Of a stretch of 64,000 nucleotides of DNA, positions 38,479-46,840 are shown piece after piece. The DNA comes from Sphingobacteriales bacterium (GTDB lineage: Bacteria > Bacteroidota > Bacteroidia > Chitinophagales > UBA2359), in the NCBI GenBank assembly GCA_016718845.1, contig JADKCK010000005.1, positions 118,729-182,728 on the forward strand. The letters run 5' to 3'. The translations under genes and the position numbers were made by a program. Position 1 is the first letter of the stretch, and each line of letters starts with the position of its first letter. Under the pieces are notes generated by a model that was not told the DNA's origin, ran no database searches, and saw only the letters and a program-made list of their open reading frames with translations.

Positions 38479-38615
38479 ACCTAAGCAGTTACCTCTCCCC
38501 CTGCGGGGGGAGTTGGAGGGGGGCTAACACACCAAACACCGACAATGTTGGTAGTTTGATGTTGATGTTTGGCTGTTCAATTTACCCAACAATAGTAGAT
38601 TGACTAGCTACTAAG
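38479..38615. mobile_element. MITE family A, copy 1 (left end missing)
   Basis: Directly after the polX stop. It shares CTCTCCCCCTGCGGGGGG, ACCGACAATGTTGGTA, TTTACCC(A/G)ACAAT and TAGCTACTAAG with the better preserved copies. The left terminal repeat with TAATACTGTCGGGTA is missing, so this copy is truncated. Confidence 0.6.
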
Positions 38616-38629
38616 CAAACCATCATCGT

Positions 38630-38699
38630 AAAAACTTTACCCTCAATACCTTTTCTAAAGACGAAGTAGCCGCCTATTTTGCCAAAAAAAAGTAAACAT
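38630..38699 (+). repeat. Duplicated polX 3' end, copy 2
   Basis: Repeats the last 66 bases of polX almost exactly (38413-38478). It was probably copied together with the neighbouring MITE as part of one tandem unit. Confidence 0.75.
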
Positions 38700-38700
38700 A

Positions 38701-38868
38701 AGTAGCCATTCAAATTAATACTGTCGGGTACAAATAAAAATGATAGCTCTCCCCCCGTGGGGGGAGTTGGAGGGGGGCTAACACACCAAACACCGACAAT
38801 GTTGGTAGTTTGATGTTGATGTTTGGCTGTTCAATTTACCCAACAATAGTAGATTGACTAGCTACTAA
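38701..38868. mobile_element. MITE family A, copy 2
   Basis: Left end GTAGCCATTCAAATTAATAC followed by TGTCGGGTA. Right end TTTACCCAACAATAGTAG followed by ATTGACTAGCTACT. The ends are inverted repeats of each other. Confidence 0.65.
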
Positions 38869-38883
38869 GCAAACCATCATCGT

Positions 38884-38950
38884 AAAAACTTTACCCTCAA
38901 TACCTTTTCTAAAGACGAAGTAGCCGCCTATTTTGCCAAAAAAAAATAAA
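38884..38950 (+). repeat. Duplicated polX 3' end, copy 3
   Basis: Second extra copy of the polX terminal 66 bases, 254 bases after copy 2 (copy 2 is 217 bases after the original). Confidence 0.75.
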
Positions 38951-38954
38951 CCCA

Positions 38955-39465
38955 AGTAGTCATTCAAATTAATACTGTCGGGTATAAATAAAAACGATAC
39001 CTCTCCCCCTGCGGGGCAATGTCAAAAAGTTAAGGAAATTGGAGTCTTTAGCTCCGTAGGAGCTCAATATGGGTAGAAATAGGGTAAACACGGGCATTTT
39101 CGCTCCGTAGGAGTGATATATGGTTTATATCTTGCCTAAAAACGCTTGGCAACGTTGAAAATACGACCGTCTTATCTTATGCCATCAAAAATTATGCTCC
39201 TAAACCGAGCTAAAAATGCGGTCATCTATACCCAAAGCTACCCATATTTCACTCCTACGGAGCGGAAAATGCTGTCATCTACGCCCAAAGCTACCCATAT
39301 TATGCTCCTAACGGAGCTTTTTAGCCTTTCCCTTAACTTTTTGACATTGCCCTGTGGGCAGAGTTGGAGGGGGGCTAACACACCAAACACCGACAATGTT
39401 GGTAGTTTGATGTTGATGTTTGGCTGTTCAATTTACCCGACAATATTAGATTGACTAGCTACTAA
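38955..39465. mobile_element. MITE family A, copy 3, interrupted by a nested element
   Basis: Starts AGTAGTCATTCAAATTAATA and ends ATTAGATTGACTAGCTACT. A 333-bp element of a different family (39017-39349) sits inside it at the GC-rich CCCCTGCGGGG palindrome. Confidence 0.65.
39017..39349. mobile_element. MITE family B, nested, 333 bp
   Basis: Perfect 19-base terminal inverted repeats CAATGTCAAAAAGTTAAGG. The flanks CCCTGCGGGG and CCCTGTGGGC look like a target duplication of about 9-10 bases. Inside are several CTCCGTAGGAG-type palindromes and no coding sequence. Confidence 0.75.
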
Positions 39466-39484
39466 GCAAACCATCATCGTAAAA

Positions 39485-39586
39485 GCTTGCGCCCGCCCCG
39501 CTTAACGCGGTAAATGTCTTTTTTGGGGGTGATGTTTAGCACTCCCTAATGTGCCAAGTTGGTGCCACCCCCAATACATAGCAAGC
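39485..39586 (-). repeat. Structured dispersed repeat, copy 2 (reverse)
   Basis: Contains CCCCGCTTAACGCGG and TTTTTTGGGGGTGATG, the reverse complement of the family core, just upstream of the pentapeptide gene. Confidence 0.6.
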
Positions 39587-39640
39587 CCCACAGCCTGCCC
39601 TCAACGCTCTTCTAACACCTTTAAAATTTTGTTTAGCCCA

Positions 39641-40213
39641 ATGAACAAAACATACATCGAAGACCAAACCTTTGAAAACCTCGATTTTTCGGAAAACGAA
39701 CTACCAAAAGCCAACTACGAAAACTGCACCTTTATAAATTGCACCTTTGCACAAACCAACCTATCCGACATTAGCTTTATAGACTGCTCGTTTACCGACT
39801 GCAATTTAAGCATGGCTAAATTAACAAAAACCACCCTCAACAATATCCAATTTAAAAATTGCAAACTATTAGGCATACAATTTGAGCATTGCAACAAATT
39901 TTTGTTTTCGGTTAATTTCGAAAACTGCATACTAAACCTTTCTTCTTTTTATCAACTAGATTTAAAAAAACAAGTGTTTAAAAATTGCAGCCTTCAAGAA
40001 GCCGATTTTACAAACTGCAACCTAAGCAGCTCGGTTTTTGATAATTGCAATTTAGAAAAAGCCACATTCGAAAACACCATACTCGACAAAGCCAACCTAC
40101 AAACAGCCTATCATTACACCATCGACCCCGAATTAAACAGCCTAAAAAAAGCAAAATTTTCGTTGATAGGTGTTGTTGGGCTTTTGAGTAAATACGATAT
40201 TATAATCCACTAG
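39641..40213 (+). CDS. Pentapeptide-repeat protein, Qnr/McbG-like
   Basis: 190 residues from ATG 39641; an upstream in-frame start exists but precedes non-conserved sequence. The protein is built of A(D/N)LXX-type five-residue repeats (CTFINCTFAQTNLSDISF ... CSLQEADFTNCNLSSSVF ... CNLEKATFENTILDKANL). These fold into a right-handed beta-helix. The C-terminus DPELNSLKKAKFSLIGVVGL resembles the capping end of Qnr-like proteins that mimic DNA and protect gyrase. Its role here is unknown; fluoroquinolone protection is only a possibility. Confidence 0.85.
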   Translation: MNKTYIEDQTFENLDFSENELPKANYENCTFINCTFAQTNLSDISFIDCSFTDCNLSMAKLTKTTLNNIQFKNCKLLGIQFEHCNKFLFSVNFENCILNLSSFYQLDLKKQVFKNCSLQEADFTNCNLSSSVFDNCNLEKATFENTILDKANLQTAYHYTIDPELNSLKKAKFSLIGVVGLLSKYDIIIH

Positions 40214-40387
40214 TAGTTGTTTAACTTAATACTGTCGGGTATAAATAAAACTGATACCTCTCCCCCTATGGGGGGAGTTGGAGGGGGGCTAACACAATAA
40301 ATACCGAATACCGACAATGTTGGTAATTTGATGTTGACATTTGGCTACCCAATTTACCCGACAATATTAGATTGAATAGCTACTAGT
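40209..40387. mobile_element. MITE family A, copy 4, best preserved (179 bp)
   Basis: Terminal inverted repeats of about 33 bases beginning ACTAGTAG and ending in TAATACTGTCGGGTA (left) and TAATATTGTCGGGTA (right arm, read inward), with roughly six mismatches. The inside has GC-rich and AT-rich palindromes and no coding. The left end overlaps the stop codon region of the pentapeptide gene. Confidence 0.75.
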
Positions 40388-40431
40388 TTTTAAAATAAAC
40401 GCTACCATCTAAAGCATCTAAAAAATACTTT

Positions 40432-41829
40432 ATGAAAACAAAAATACTAACACTTAGTCTTTTACACCTATTTTTTATCTTTTTAGTAAAAGCACAAACA
40501 GCACCCGCCCAAATTGCCGACTCGCTACAAGCCATCTTAGATGCCTCGTTGCCCAACACATTTAGCAAACCCGGAGCCGTAATGGGCGTTGTGGTGCCGG
40601 GTCAATGGAGTTGGTACGGCGCCACCGGAAAAGCTATTGCAGGCATCACCGCAGGGCAACCATTAAGCAATGCCACCCCAACAACACAATTTAGGGTAGG
40701 CAGTATCACCAAAACAATGGTGGCAACAGCCATCTTACAACTCGAGCAAGCAGGTTTGCTATCCATCGAAGACCCCATAAACCTATACCTACGCCCCACA
40801 CTTATTGCCGATACCATTGCCCCAAGCGACACCATACGCATACGCCAGTTGTTAAACCACACCAGCGGCATTGCCAACTCGGGCGACAATACCGCTTGCC
40901 AAACAGCCGTTTTGGCTAACCCCTTGGCAAGCCACACCCTCGAATATGCCATTTATTGCGGAGCAAGCCAAGGCGAACTTTTTGCACCCGGCACAAATTG
41001 GGCATATTCTAACACCAATTACTCGGTGCTTGCCCTAATTATCCAAAGCATTACTGGGCAAAGTTGCGCCAATTACATCACCCAAAACATCATAACTCCT
41101 TTGGGTTTAACACATACCCAAATACCAAGCACCAACCAAATAAGCAATCCACACATGGGTTGCTACTGGAACATTGGCTATTGGCTCGACCTAACCATTA
41201 TTAACCCTAGCACCTATGCTGGCTGGGCAGATGTGGTTTCGACCACCGAAGATTTGATACTGTTTCAAACTGCTTTGCTAAATGGCATTCTTATTGACAG
41301 CACCGAGCTAGCAAAAATGAAAAACATTGATGCCGCCGCATACGGCTATGGGCTTGGGCTTGATTTTTACACCATTACAGGCATTGATTATTATGGGCAT
41401 TATGGCGAGGTAGCCAATACCAGCGGCATGTTTTTTGCCGATGTACATAGCAGCCTTGCTCCCAATGGCTATTATATTGCCTATAACTACAACACACAAG
41501 GCGTTGATATGCAAAATTTGTTAGATGTACCTGTTTTTCAATTATTAAACACTCCTTTTCCGGTAGGTATTGGGCAGCAAAACAACACCAACAACATCTC
41601 CATTACCCCAATGCCTGCCAAGGATAATTGCACCATAACTATCAACTCAAACGCAAATAATTTGCAACTAAACATAGTAGATATGCAAGGACGGGTAGTG
41701 TATACATCGGCAATAAAATCCCAAACAAAAAATATACCCTTAAATGTAAGTTTGTTTAACAAAGGTATTTATATAGTGCAACTAATTGGCGAAAACACCC
41801 ATTACACCCAAAAGTTGATAGTTGAATAA
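40432..41829 (+). CDS. Secreted serine hydrolase, beta-lactamase class C-like, with T9SS sorting domain
   Basis: 465 residues. A signal peptide ends near VKAQ. The penicillin-binding fold shows SxxK as Ser91-Ile-Thr-Lys94 (FRVGSITKTM), the YSN triad at 192-194 (WAYSNTNYS), and a late HYG near GHYGEVANTSG, matching the KTG-like third motif. The C-terminal 80 residues form a type A T9SS sorting domain (ITPMPAKDNCTITIN...DMQGRVVY...FNKGIYIVQLIGENTHYTQKLIVE). The protein is probably displayed or released at the cell surface. Likely a D-alanyl peptidase or esterase; substrate not inferable. Confidence 0.9.
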   Translation: MKTKILTLSLLHLFFIFLVKAQTAPAQIADSLQAILDASLPNTFSKPGAVMGVVVPGQWSWYGATGKAIAGITAGQPLSNATPTTQFRVGSITKTMVATAILQLEQAGLLSIEDPINLYLRPTLIADTIAPSDTIRIRQLLNHTSGIANSGDNTACQTAVLANPLASHTLEYAIYCGASQGELFAPGTNWAYSNTNYSVLALIIQSITGQSCANYITQNIITPLGLTHTQIPSTNQISNPHMGCYWNIGYWLDLTIINPSTYAGWADVVSTTEDLILFQTALLNGILIDSTELAKMKNIDAAAYGYGLGLDFYTITGIDYYGHYGEVANTSGMFFADVHSSLAPNGYYIAYNYNTQGVDMQNLLDVPVFQLLNTPFPVGIGQQNNTNNISITPMPAKDNCTITINSNANNLQLNIVDMQGRVVYTSAIKSQTKNIPLNVSLFNKGIYIVQLIGENTHYTQKLIVE

Positions 41830-42021
41830 TTAGGATTACCTGTGTATGTACCAAATATCATTCTCTTTGGTGTGAAGATTTGATAACAAGAAAAGTGAGG
41901 CGATTAAGTGATAACAGCAGGGGGTTACAGGCAGTATCAATACCCAAACACCAATACCAATACAAGTATCGGCACTACCCCTTTTTATCAGCCCGTATAA
42001 TGGATAACAACAGTAAACAAT

Positions 42022-42076
42022 AACGGTTGGTAGATAGTTACTATATAATTGCAACTATCTGCCAACCGTTTTTTAT
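42022..42076. terminator. Convergent terminator
   Basis: AACGGTTGGTAGATAGTT pairs with AACTATCTGCCAACCGTT around a 13-base AT loop, followed by a T-run. It lies between the serine hydrolase and the convergent nucleoside transporter. Confidence 0.85.
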
Positions 42077-42095
42077 CTATAGTATTGGTGTTAGC

Positions 42096-43355
42096 CTAGT
42101 ACAGTATGCCCGCAATTGTTGCCGACAAATACGAAGCCAAAGTACCACAAATAAGGGCTTTAAAACCCAACTGAGCTAAATCGGAGCGACGCCCCGGTGC
42201 AAGCTCGCCAATGCCCCCAATTTGTATACCTATTGAGCTTAGGTTAGCAAAGCCACACAAAGCAAAGCTAATAATGGCAACGCTTTTAGGGTCTAGCGAT
42301 TTCATTAAACCTTGTAGCTGCGAGTAAGCCACAAACTCGTTAACTACCATTTTGGTACCCATCAACGAGCCAGCCGTTATTACATCTTGCGATGGCACGC
42401 CCATTACCCAAGCAAAACCCGAAAAAAGATAACCTAAAATAGTGGCTAAACTAAATTTGGTAACATCAATAGCCATACCTGCCTGAAGCATTAGGTTGCC
42501 AATGCCGCCTAATATGCCGTCGATAAGGGCAATAAGTGCCAAAAAGCCAATTAACATAGCCGCTACATTCAACGACACTTTAAGCCCATCGGAGGCACCA
42601 TGCGAAATAGCTTCTACCAAATTAGATTGTCCTTTTTCGACCACCAAACTTACTTTACCTTTGGTTTCCGACTCCTCGGTTTCGGGGTACACCATTTTGG
42701 AGATAACCAACGAGGCAGGCGCTGCCATAATACTAGCTGCCAAAAGGTACTCGGCAGGTACGCCAAAGCTAATATATACCGCCATTACGCCACCAGCAAT
42801 ACACGCCATACTACCCGCCATTGATGCCAATAGCTCGGATTTGGTCATGCCGTTTAGGTAGGGTTTAATCATAATTTGTGCCTCTACCTGACCCACAAAT
42901 GCACTTGCCGCATTAGATAGGGCTTCGGCACCGCTTACGCCCATAATAGCATGCACTACTTTGGCTACTATTGCCACAAAGCGTTGCATGATACCCAAAT
43001 AGTAAGCCATACTTACCAATACCGCCACAAAAATAATGGTAGGGGTAATTTTGAAAAAGAAAATGAACCCTTCGGCAGCACCAAATGCTTGTCCTGCTAT
43101 GGCAGGTTTTGCCAAAGCACCAAATACAAACTCTCCGCCTTTGTCGGCATAAGCTAATATTTGGGTAATGAAATTGCCAACAGCCCCAAAAATAATTTTA
43201 CCCGGAGGCGTTTTGAGGATAAACAATGCTAAACCAAATTGCAACGCCAAACCCGACCCCACTAAGCGCCAGTTAATTGCCTTGCGATTGTTTGATAGGG
43301 CATAAGCAATGCCCAAAATAAAAACGTAACCAATAATGCCAGTAAATCTATCCAT
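42096..43355 (-). CDS. Concentrative nucleoside transporter (CNT/NupC family)
   Basis: 419 residues with about ten transmembrane helices. Typical CNT phrases: GVSGAEALSNAASAFVGQVEAQIMIKPYL, GSMACIAGGVMAVYISFGV, EAISHGASDGLKVSLNVAAMLIGF, FSGFAWVMGVPSQDV, and NEFVAYSQL with a C-terminal CGFANLSSIGIQIGGIG. It imports nucleosides with sodium or protons. It is divergent from the lipoprotein gene. Confidence 0.93.
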   Translation of the reverse strand: MDRFTGIIGYVFILGIAYALSNNRKAINWRLVGSGLALQFGLALFILKTPPGKIIFGAVGNFITQILAYADKGGEFVFGALAKPAIAGQAFGAAEGFIFFFKITPTIIFVAVLVSMAYYLGIMQRFVAIVAKVVHAIMGVSGAEALSNAASAFVGQVEAQIMIKPYLNGMTKSELLASMAGSMACIAGGVMAVYISFGVPAEYLLAASIMAAPASLVISKMVYPETEESETKGKVSLVVEKGQSNLVEAISHGASDGLKVSLNVAAMLIGFLALIALIDGILGGIGNLMLQAGMAIDVTKFSLATILGYLFSGFAWVMGVPSQDVITAGSLMGTKMVVNEFVAYSQLQGLMKSLDPKSVAIISFALCGFANLSSIGIQIGGIGELAPGRRSDLAQLGFKALICGTLASYLSATIAGILY

Positions 43356-43496
43356 AATGTGTTGTTAAATTGTAAATTGTAAGTGTAAATTGTAAATGCT
43401 GCCTATTACTTATCAATACTTGTGTTTTTTAATTTGGAGCATCTTGTTAATCAATGCCAATAGTAGTTTCTGACAGATGCTTAATCAATTGACGTG

Positions 43497-43504
43497 CAAA
43501 TATA
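43497..43504 (-). promoter_or_regulatory. Putative -7 box for the nucleoside transporter
   Basis: Minus strand reads TATATTTG about 140 bases upstream of the transporter start. Confidence 0.4.
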
Positions 43505-43607
43505 GTTTTGTTTTTCTAAAAGATGTAACATTATTTCTTTTTCCTACGTTTTTTTTATTGTACAAAGGCTTTTATGACAAAAGAACGAAAATTAAGCCGC
43601 AAATAAC

Positions 43608-43615
43608 TATCTTTG
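43608..43615 (+). promoter_or_regulatory. Putative -7 box for the lipoprotein gene
   Basis: TATCTTTG, a full TAnnTTTG match, about 70 bases before the ATG at 43686. Confidence 0.45.
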
Positions 43616-43685
43616 TGCCGCTTTTGGCTATTAATTGTTTAGCTATAGCACGTGTTTATTGTAAATCCTTAATTATTAGTTGTAT

Positions 43686-44360
43686 ATGATAACAAAACAC
43701 CAACCCTTGTTTTTTTTACTTGTTTTATTTTTGGGGATAGTTATGTGCCAAATGGGCTGTAAAAGTACCAATAATAGCGCAGATTTGGCGCTCGAGCAAG
43801 ACTCTATTGCATTAGCCAAACAACAAAAAATAGCCGAAGATAGCCTAAAAACTGTTTTTTTAGGTGTTGCCGATTCTATCAAAACAAAAATACCCTCAAA
43901 GGCAAGTACTTTAAACGAGGCTAAAGATTTGGAAGATTATCTGCCCTATTTAGATAACCTAGAAACAAGCGGCAACCCCAAAGTAGAGCGCGGCGAGATG
44001 AACGGCAGTAAGTTTGTACAGGTGACACAAGCGTATAAATCGGAGAAAGGTACTGCTAGTATCACCATTATTGATTATGGCAACAACTCGAAAATGTATG
44101 CCATGGCTGCGGCAGTGTTGCGCTACTCGGCAGACAGCCAAGACGGTAGCACCCTTACCGAAGCCTACAACGCCAGCGACCCCGATTTGGTAGGACGCAC
44201 TACCTACAACAGCAACAAACGCGAGGCAAGTGCCTTGTTGGGCGTGGCTAATAGGTTTTTTATATCGGCACAAGCCACCAACCAAAAAAGCGCCGATTTG
44301 GTAAAAGACCTACTCGATAACATTGACCTTGACGCTATGAAAACCTTAGAAGAAGAATAA
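43686..44360 (+). CDS. Predicted lipoprotein, unknown function
   Basis: 224 residues from ATG 43686. The lipobox is QMGC after a hydrophobic segment (FFLLVLFLGIVMC), so it should be a lipid-anchored protein. A helical linker rich in Gln/Asp follows, then a small alpha/beta domain with VERGEMNGSKFVQVTQAYKS, IIDYGNNSKMYAMAAAVLRYS and RFFISAQATNQKSADLVKDLLDNI. The last segment is typical of small envelope proteins of Bacteroidota. No named family recognised. Confidence 0.75.
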   Translation: MITKHQPLFFLLVLFLGIVMCQMGCKSTNNSADLALEQDSIALAKQQKIAEDSLKTVFLGVADSIKTKIPSKASTLNEAKDLEDYLPYLDNLETSGNPKVERGEMNGSKFVQVTQAYKSEKGTASITIIDYGNNSKMYAMAAAVLRYSADSQDGSTLTEAYNASDPDLVGRTTYNSNKREASALLGVANRFFISAQATNQKSADLVKDLLDNIDLDAMKTLEEE

Positions 44361-44469
44361 AGTTGTAGAGGTGCGGTTTTAGCTTGCAATCCAATCTATA
44401 CACCCACCTAAAAATACACCATGCAACCAAATTAACACCCCTTTTTCAAAAAACAAAATAACACACACA

Positions 44470-45606
44470 ATGCAAAAAACGTTACTCTTATCTGTACTCT
44501 TATTGGTTTCGTTTAGCTCGTTTGGGCAGTGGCTAAATAAAGGTTTTACCTTCGAAACTAGGGCGCGCACCTACCGCGTGTATGTACCCACAATATACGA
44601 TGCCTCAAAACCCGCCTCGATGGTACTAACCCTGCATGGACTTGGCGATAACATTGCCAATTTTAGCCAAATAGGGATGAACTCCATTGCCGATACTGCC
44701 AATATTATAGTGGTAGTACCGCAGGCTTTGCCCGATGTATTGGCGGGTGCAGCCTGGAACTCGGGCGCAGGTTACTTTGGCTATTACCCCAATGCCACTA
44801 TCAACGATGTAGGTTTTTTAAGTGCCTTGATAGATACCGTTTCGGCAAATTACGCCATAGACCCCAACAAGGTGTTTAGTTGTGGCTTTTCGATGGGCGG
44901 CTTTATGACCGAGCGCTTGGCTTGCGAACTAAACGATAAAGTAAAAGCATTTGCCTCGGTTGCAGGCACTTTTGGGCAGGGCTTGCCACCTTGTACACCC
45001 AACCGCGCTGTGTCGGTAGCTCATTTTCATGGCACCGCCGACACCGTTGTCCCCTACGATGGACCCACGCCAGGGCTTGCCGTTAATAGCCTTATGGCAT
45101 TTTGGGCAACTAACAATCAATGCGATGCTACGCCTCTGCAAACTAACCTGCCCGACACCCAAAACGATGGCTTTACCGTAGAACATTACGTGTACCAAAA
45201 TGGCTTAAACAACACCAACTTAGAGCTATTTAAGGTAAACGGAGCCGACCACGACTGGTTAACATCTGCCAACGACATAAATTACACCCGCGAAATTTGG
45301 AACTTTTTTAGAAAACAACAGTTTGTAGCCACAGGTGTTGCCCATGTAGCTTTGCAAAATAAAGTTAGCGTGTATCCAAACCCCAGCAACGATTTGGTAA
45401 TGGTAGATATGGCACAATTACCTGCCAATAAAACCTATTTGTTGCAACTATTTGATTATTCGGGCAAGTTGGTTTTTGCTAAAAATGTAGCTGCCAGCAC
45501 ACAACAATTGTCGGTAAAAAACATGGGGCTTGCCAATGGTTTGTACCTATTATCTATTAGTGCTGATGAGGTAAAAATGTCGCAAACAATTACGGTTGTG
45601 CGATAG
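44470..45606 (+). CDS. Secreted alpha/beta-hydrolase esterase (PHB depolymerase-like) with T9SS sorting domain
   Basis: 378 residues. A signal peptide is followed by RTYRVYVPTIYDASKPASMVLTLHGLGDN, the oxyanion region. The nucleophile Ser141 is in GFSMGG (139-144). The catalytic His is in NGADHDW, and the Asp is probably near HGTADTVVPYDG. This is the LpqC/poly(3-hydroxybutyrate) depolymerase or feruloyl-esterase-like group. A T9SS type A domain closes the protein (SVYPNPSNDLVMVDM...YLLQLFDYSGKLVFAKN...GLYLLSISADEVKMSQTITVV). It is transcribed with the next gene, 28 bases downstream. Confidence 0.88.
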   Translation: MQKTLLLSVLLLVSFSSFGQWLNKGFTFETRARTYRVYVPTIYDASKPASMVLTLHGLGDNIANFSQIGMNSIADTANIIVVVPQALPDVLAGAAWNSGAGYFGYYPNATINDVGFLSALIDTVSANYAIDPNKVFSCGFSMGGFMTERLACELNDKVKAFASVAGTFGQGLPPCTPNRAVSVAHFHGTADTVVPYDGPTPGLAVNSLMAFWATNNQCDATPLQTNLPDTQNDGFTVEHYVYQNGLNNTNLELFKVNGADHDWLTSANDINYTREIWNFFRKQQFVATGVAHVALQNKVSVYPNPSNDLVMVDMAQLPANKTYLLQLFDYSGKLVFAKNVAASTQQLSVKNMGLANGLYLLSISADEVKMSQTITVVR

Positions 45607-45634
45607 GTTGCCTAGTTTTTTAAGTTAAAATACC

Positions 45635-46498
45635 ATGAAAAACACCCTTGCAGGTTTGCTTTTTGCTATGTTGTGGGCATCGGCATCGGTGGCTACCAAA
45701 ATAGGGTTACAATCGGCACAGCCTTTAAGTATTGCCAATACGCGTTTTTTTTTAGGTGGCGCAATAATGTTGTTATTTGGGCATTTGGTAAGGCGTTACC
45801 GGCTACCAAGTGCCAACGAGTGGCTACCGCTGTTAATTTATGGCTTGCTAAACGTAACCATTTATTTGGGTGCTTTTGTGTTTGCTATCAAAGAGGTATC
45901 GGCGGGCATTGGCAGTTTATCGTTGGCAACAAACCCGCTAACCATTGCCATTTTGTCGTCGGTTTGGTTAAAACGCCCCATTAAACGCAACGAGTGGATA
46001 GGTTTATTGTTGGGTTTGGTGGGCATTGGCATTGCGGTGTATCCGTTGTTGTTGCAAAGCTATGCTAGTGTTAGGGGCATTTTCATTTTGTTATTTTCGA
46101 TGTTGTCGTATTGCGTTGGCACGGTTTATTACTCGAGCCGAAGTTGGCAACTGCCTATTGTAGTAATTAATGGTTGGCAGATTTTGTTAGGCGGCATTTG
46201 CCTTTTGCCCTTCACTTTTTTAATGACCAATTTTTCGGAAAACCACTACGACCTGCGTTTTTGGGCATCGGTGGCGTGGTTAGTACTGCCCGTATCGGTT
46301 GGAGCAGTGCAATTGTGGCTTTATTTACTAAAAACCGATACCGTAAAGGCATCGCTTTGGTTATATATATGCCCTATCTTTGGCTTTTTGTATGCCAAAT
46401 GCCTCTTAAACGAACCCATCACGCTATACACATTGGTGGGTACGGTATTTGTTGTTGGAGGTTTGTATATTGGGCAACGAAAAAATAAAAATAGCTGA
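45635..46498 (+). CDS. EamA/DMT-family transporter
   Basis: 287 residues, ten helices in two EamA repeats. The first begins LLFAMLWASASVATKIGLQSAQPLSIANTRFFLGG, and the second begins GIFILLFSMLSYCVGTVYYSSR. It is a drug/metabolite-type exporter or importer with unknown substrate. The neighbouring esterase gene is on the same strand 28 bases upstream, and a link between their roles is conceivable but not shown. Confidence 0.9.
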   Translation: MKNTLAGLLFAMLWASASVATKIGLQSAQPLSIANTRFFLGGAIMLLFGHLVRRYRLPSANEWLPLLIYGLLNVTIYLGAFVFAIKEVSAGIGSLSLATNPLTIAILSSVWLKRPIKRNEWIGLLLGLVGIGIAVYPLLLQSYASVRGIFILLFSMLSYCVGTVYYSSRSWQLPIVVINGWQILLGGICLLPFTFLMTNFSENHYDLRFWASVAWLVLPVSVGAVQLWLYLLKTDTVKASLWLYICPIFGFLYAKCLLNEPITLYTLVGTVFVVGGLYIGQRKNKNS

Positions 46499-46511
46499 TG
46501 CCATTTGGATA

Positions 46512-46696
46512 TAGCCATTGAAAAGTTCTGATTGGGTGTTTGCGCTTGCTTTGCTTTGGGGGTGCCATAGGCTATACAACTTAGGGTAAACCAATCATCA
46601 CCCCCAAAAAAGACATATTCCGCGTCAAGCGGGGCGGCGCAAGTTGTTTAAATAGCTGATATGAAATAGGCAGCTACTACTTACTTAAGTCGACAT
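46512..46696 (+). repeat. Structured dispersed repeat, copy 3
   Basis: Forward copy. TTTGGGGGTGCC pairs with CACCCCCAAA across 34 bases, followed by CCGCGTCAAGCGGGGC, which forms a second small hairpin. It extends into a conserved tail reading TAAATAGCTGATATGAAATA and ACTTACTTAAGTCGAC. Confidence 0.65.
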
Positions 46697-46730
46697 AAAA
46701 TTGACAATTTGATAGCCTTTTTAGACATAA

Positions 46731-46780
46731 AAAAAACTTGCTACAACAATATAGTATTGTTACAGCAAGTTTTTTTTATA
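46731..46780. terminator. Bidirectional terminator
   Basis: AAAAAAAACTTGCT...AACAATA pairs with TATTGTT...AGCAAGTTTTTTTT around TAG. Between the convergent EamA and OmpA-like genes. Confidence 0.85.
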
Positions 46781-46840
46781 TTAGTGATTTAAAAAATACC
46801 TTTTTGTTTCAGGTTTGTTTAAGCAAACAATTGTTAATTG

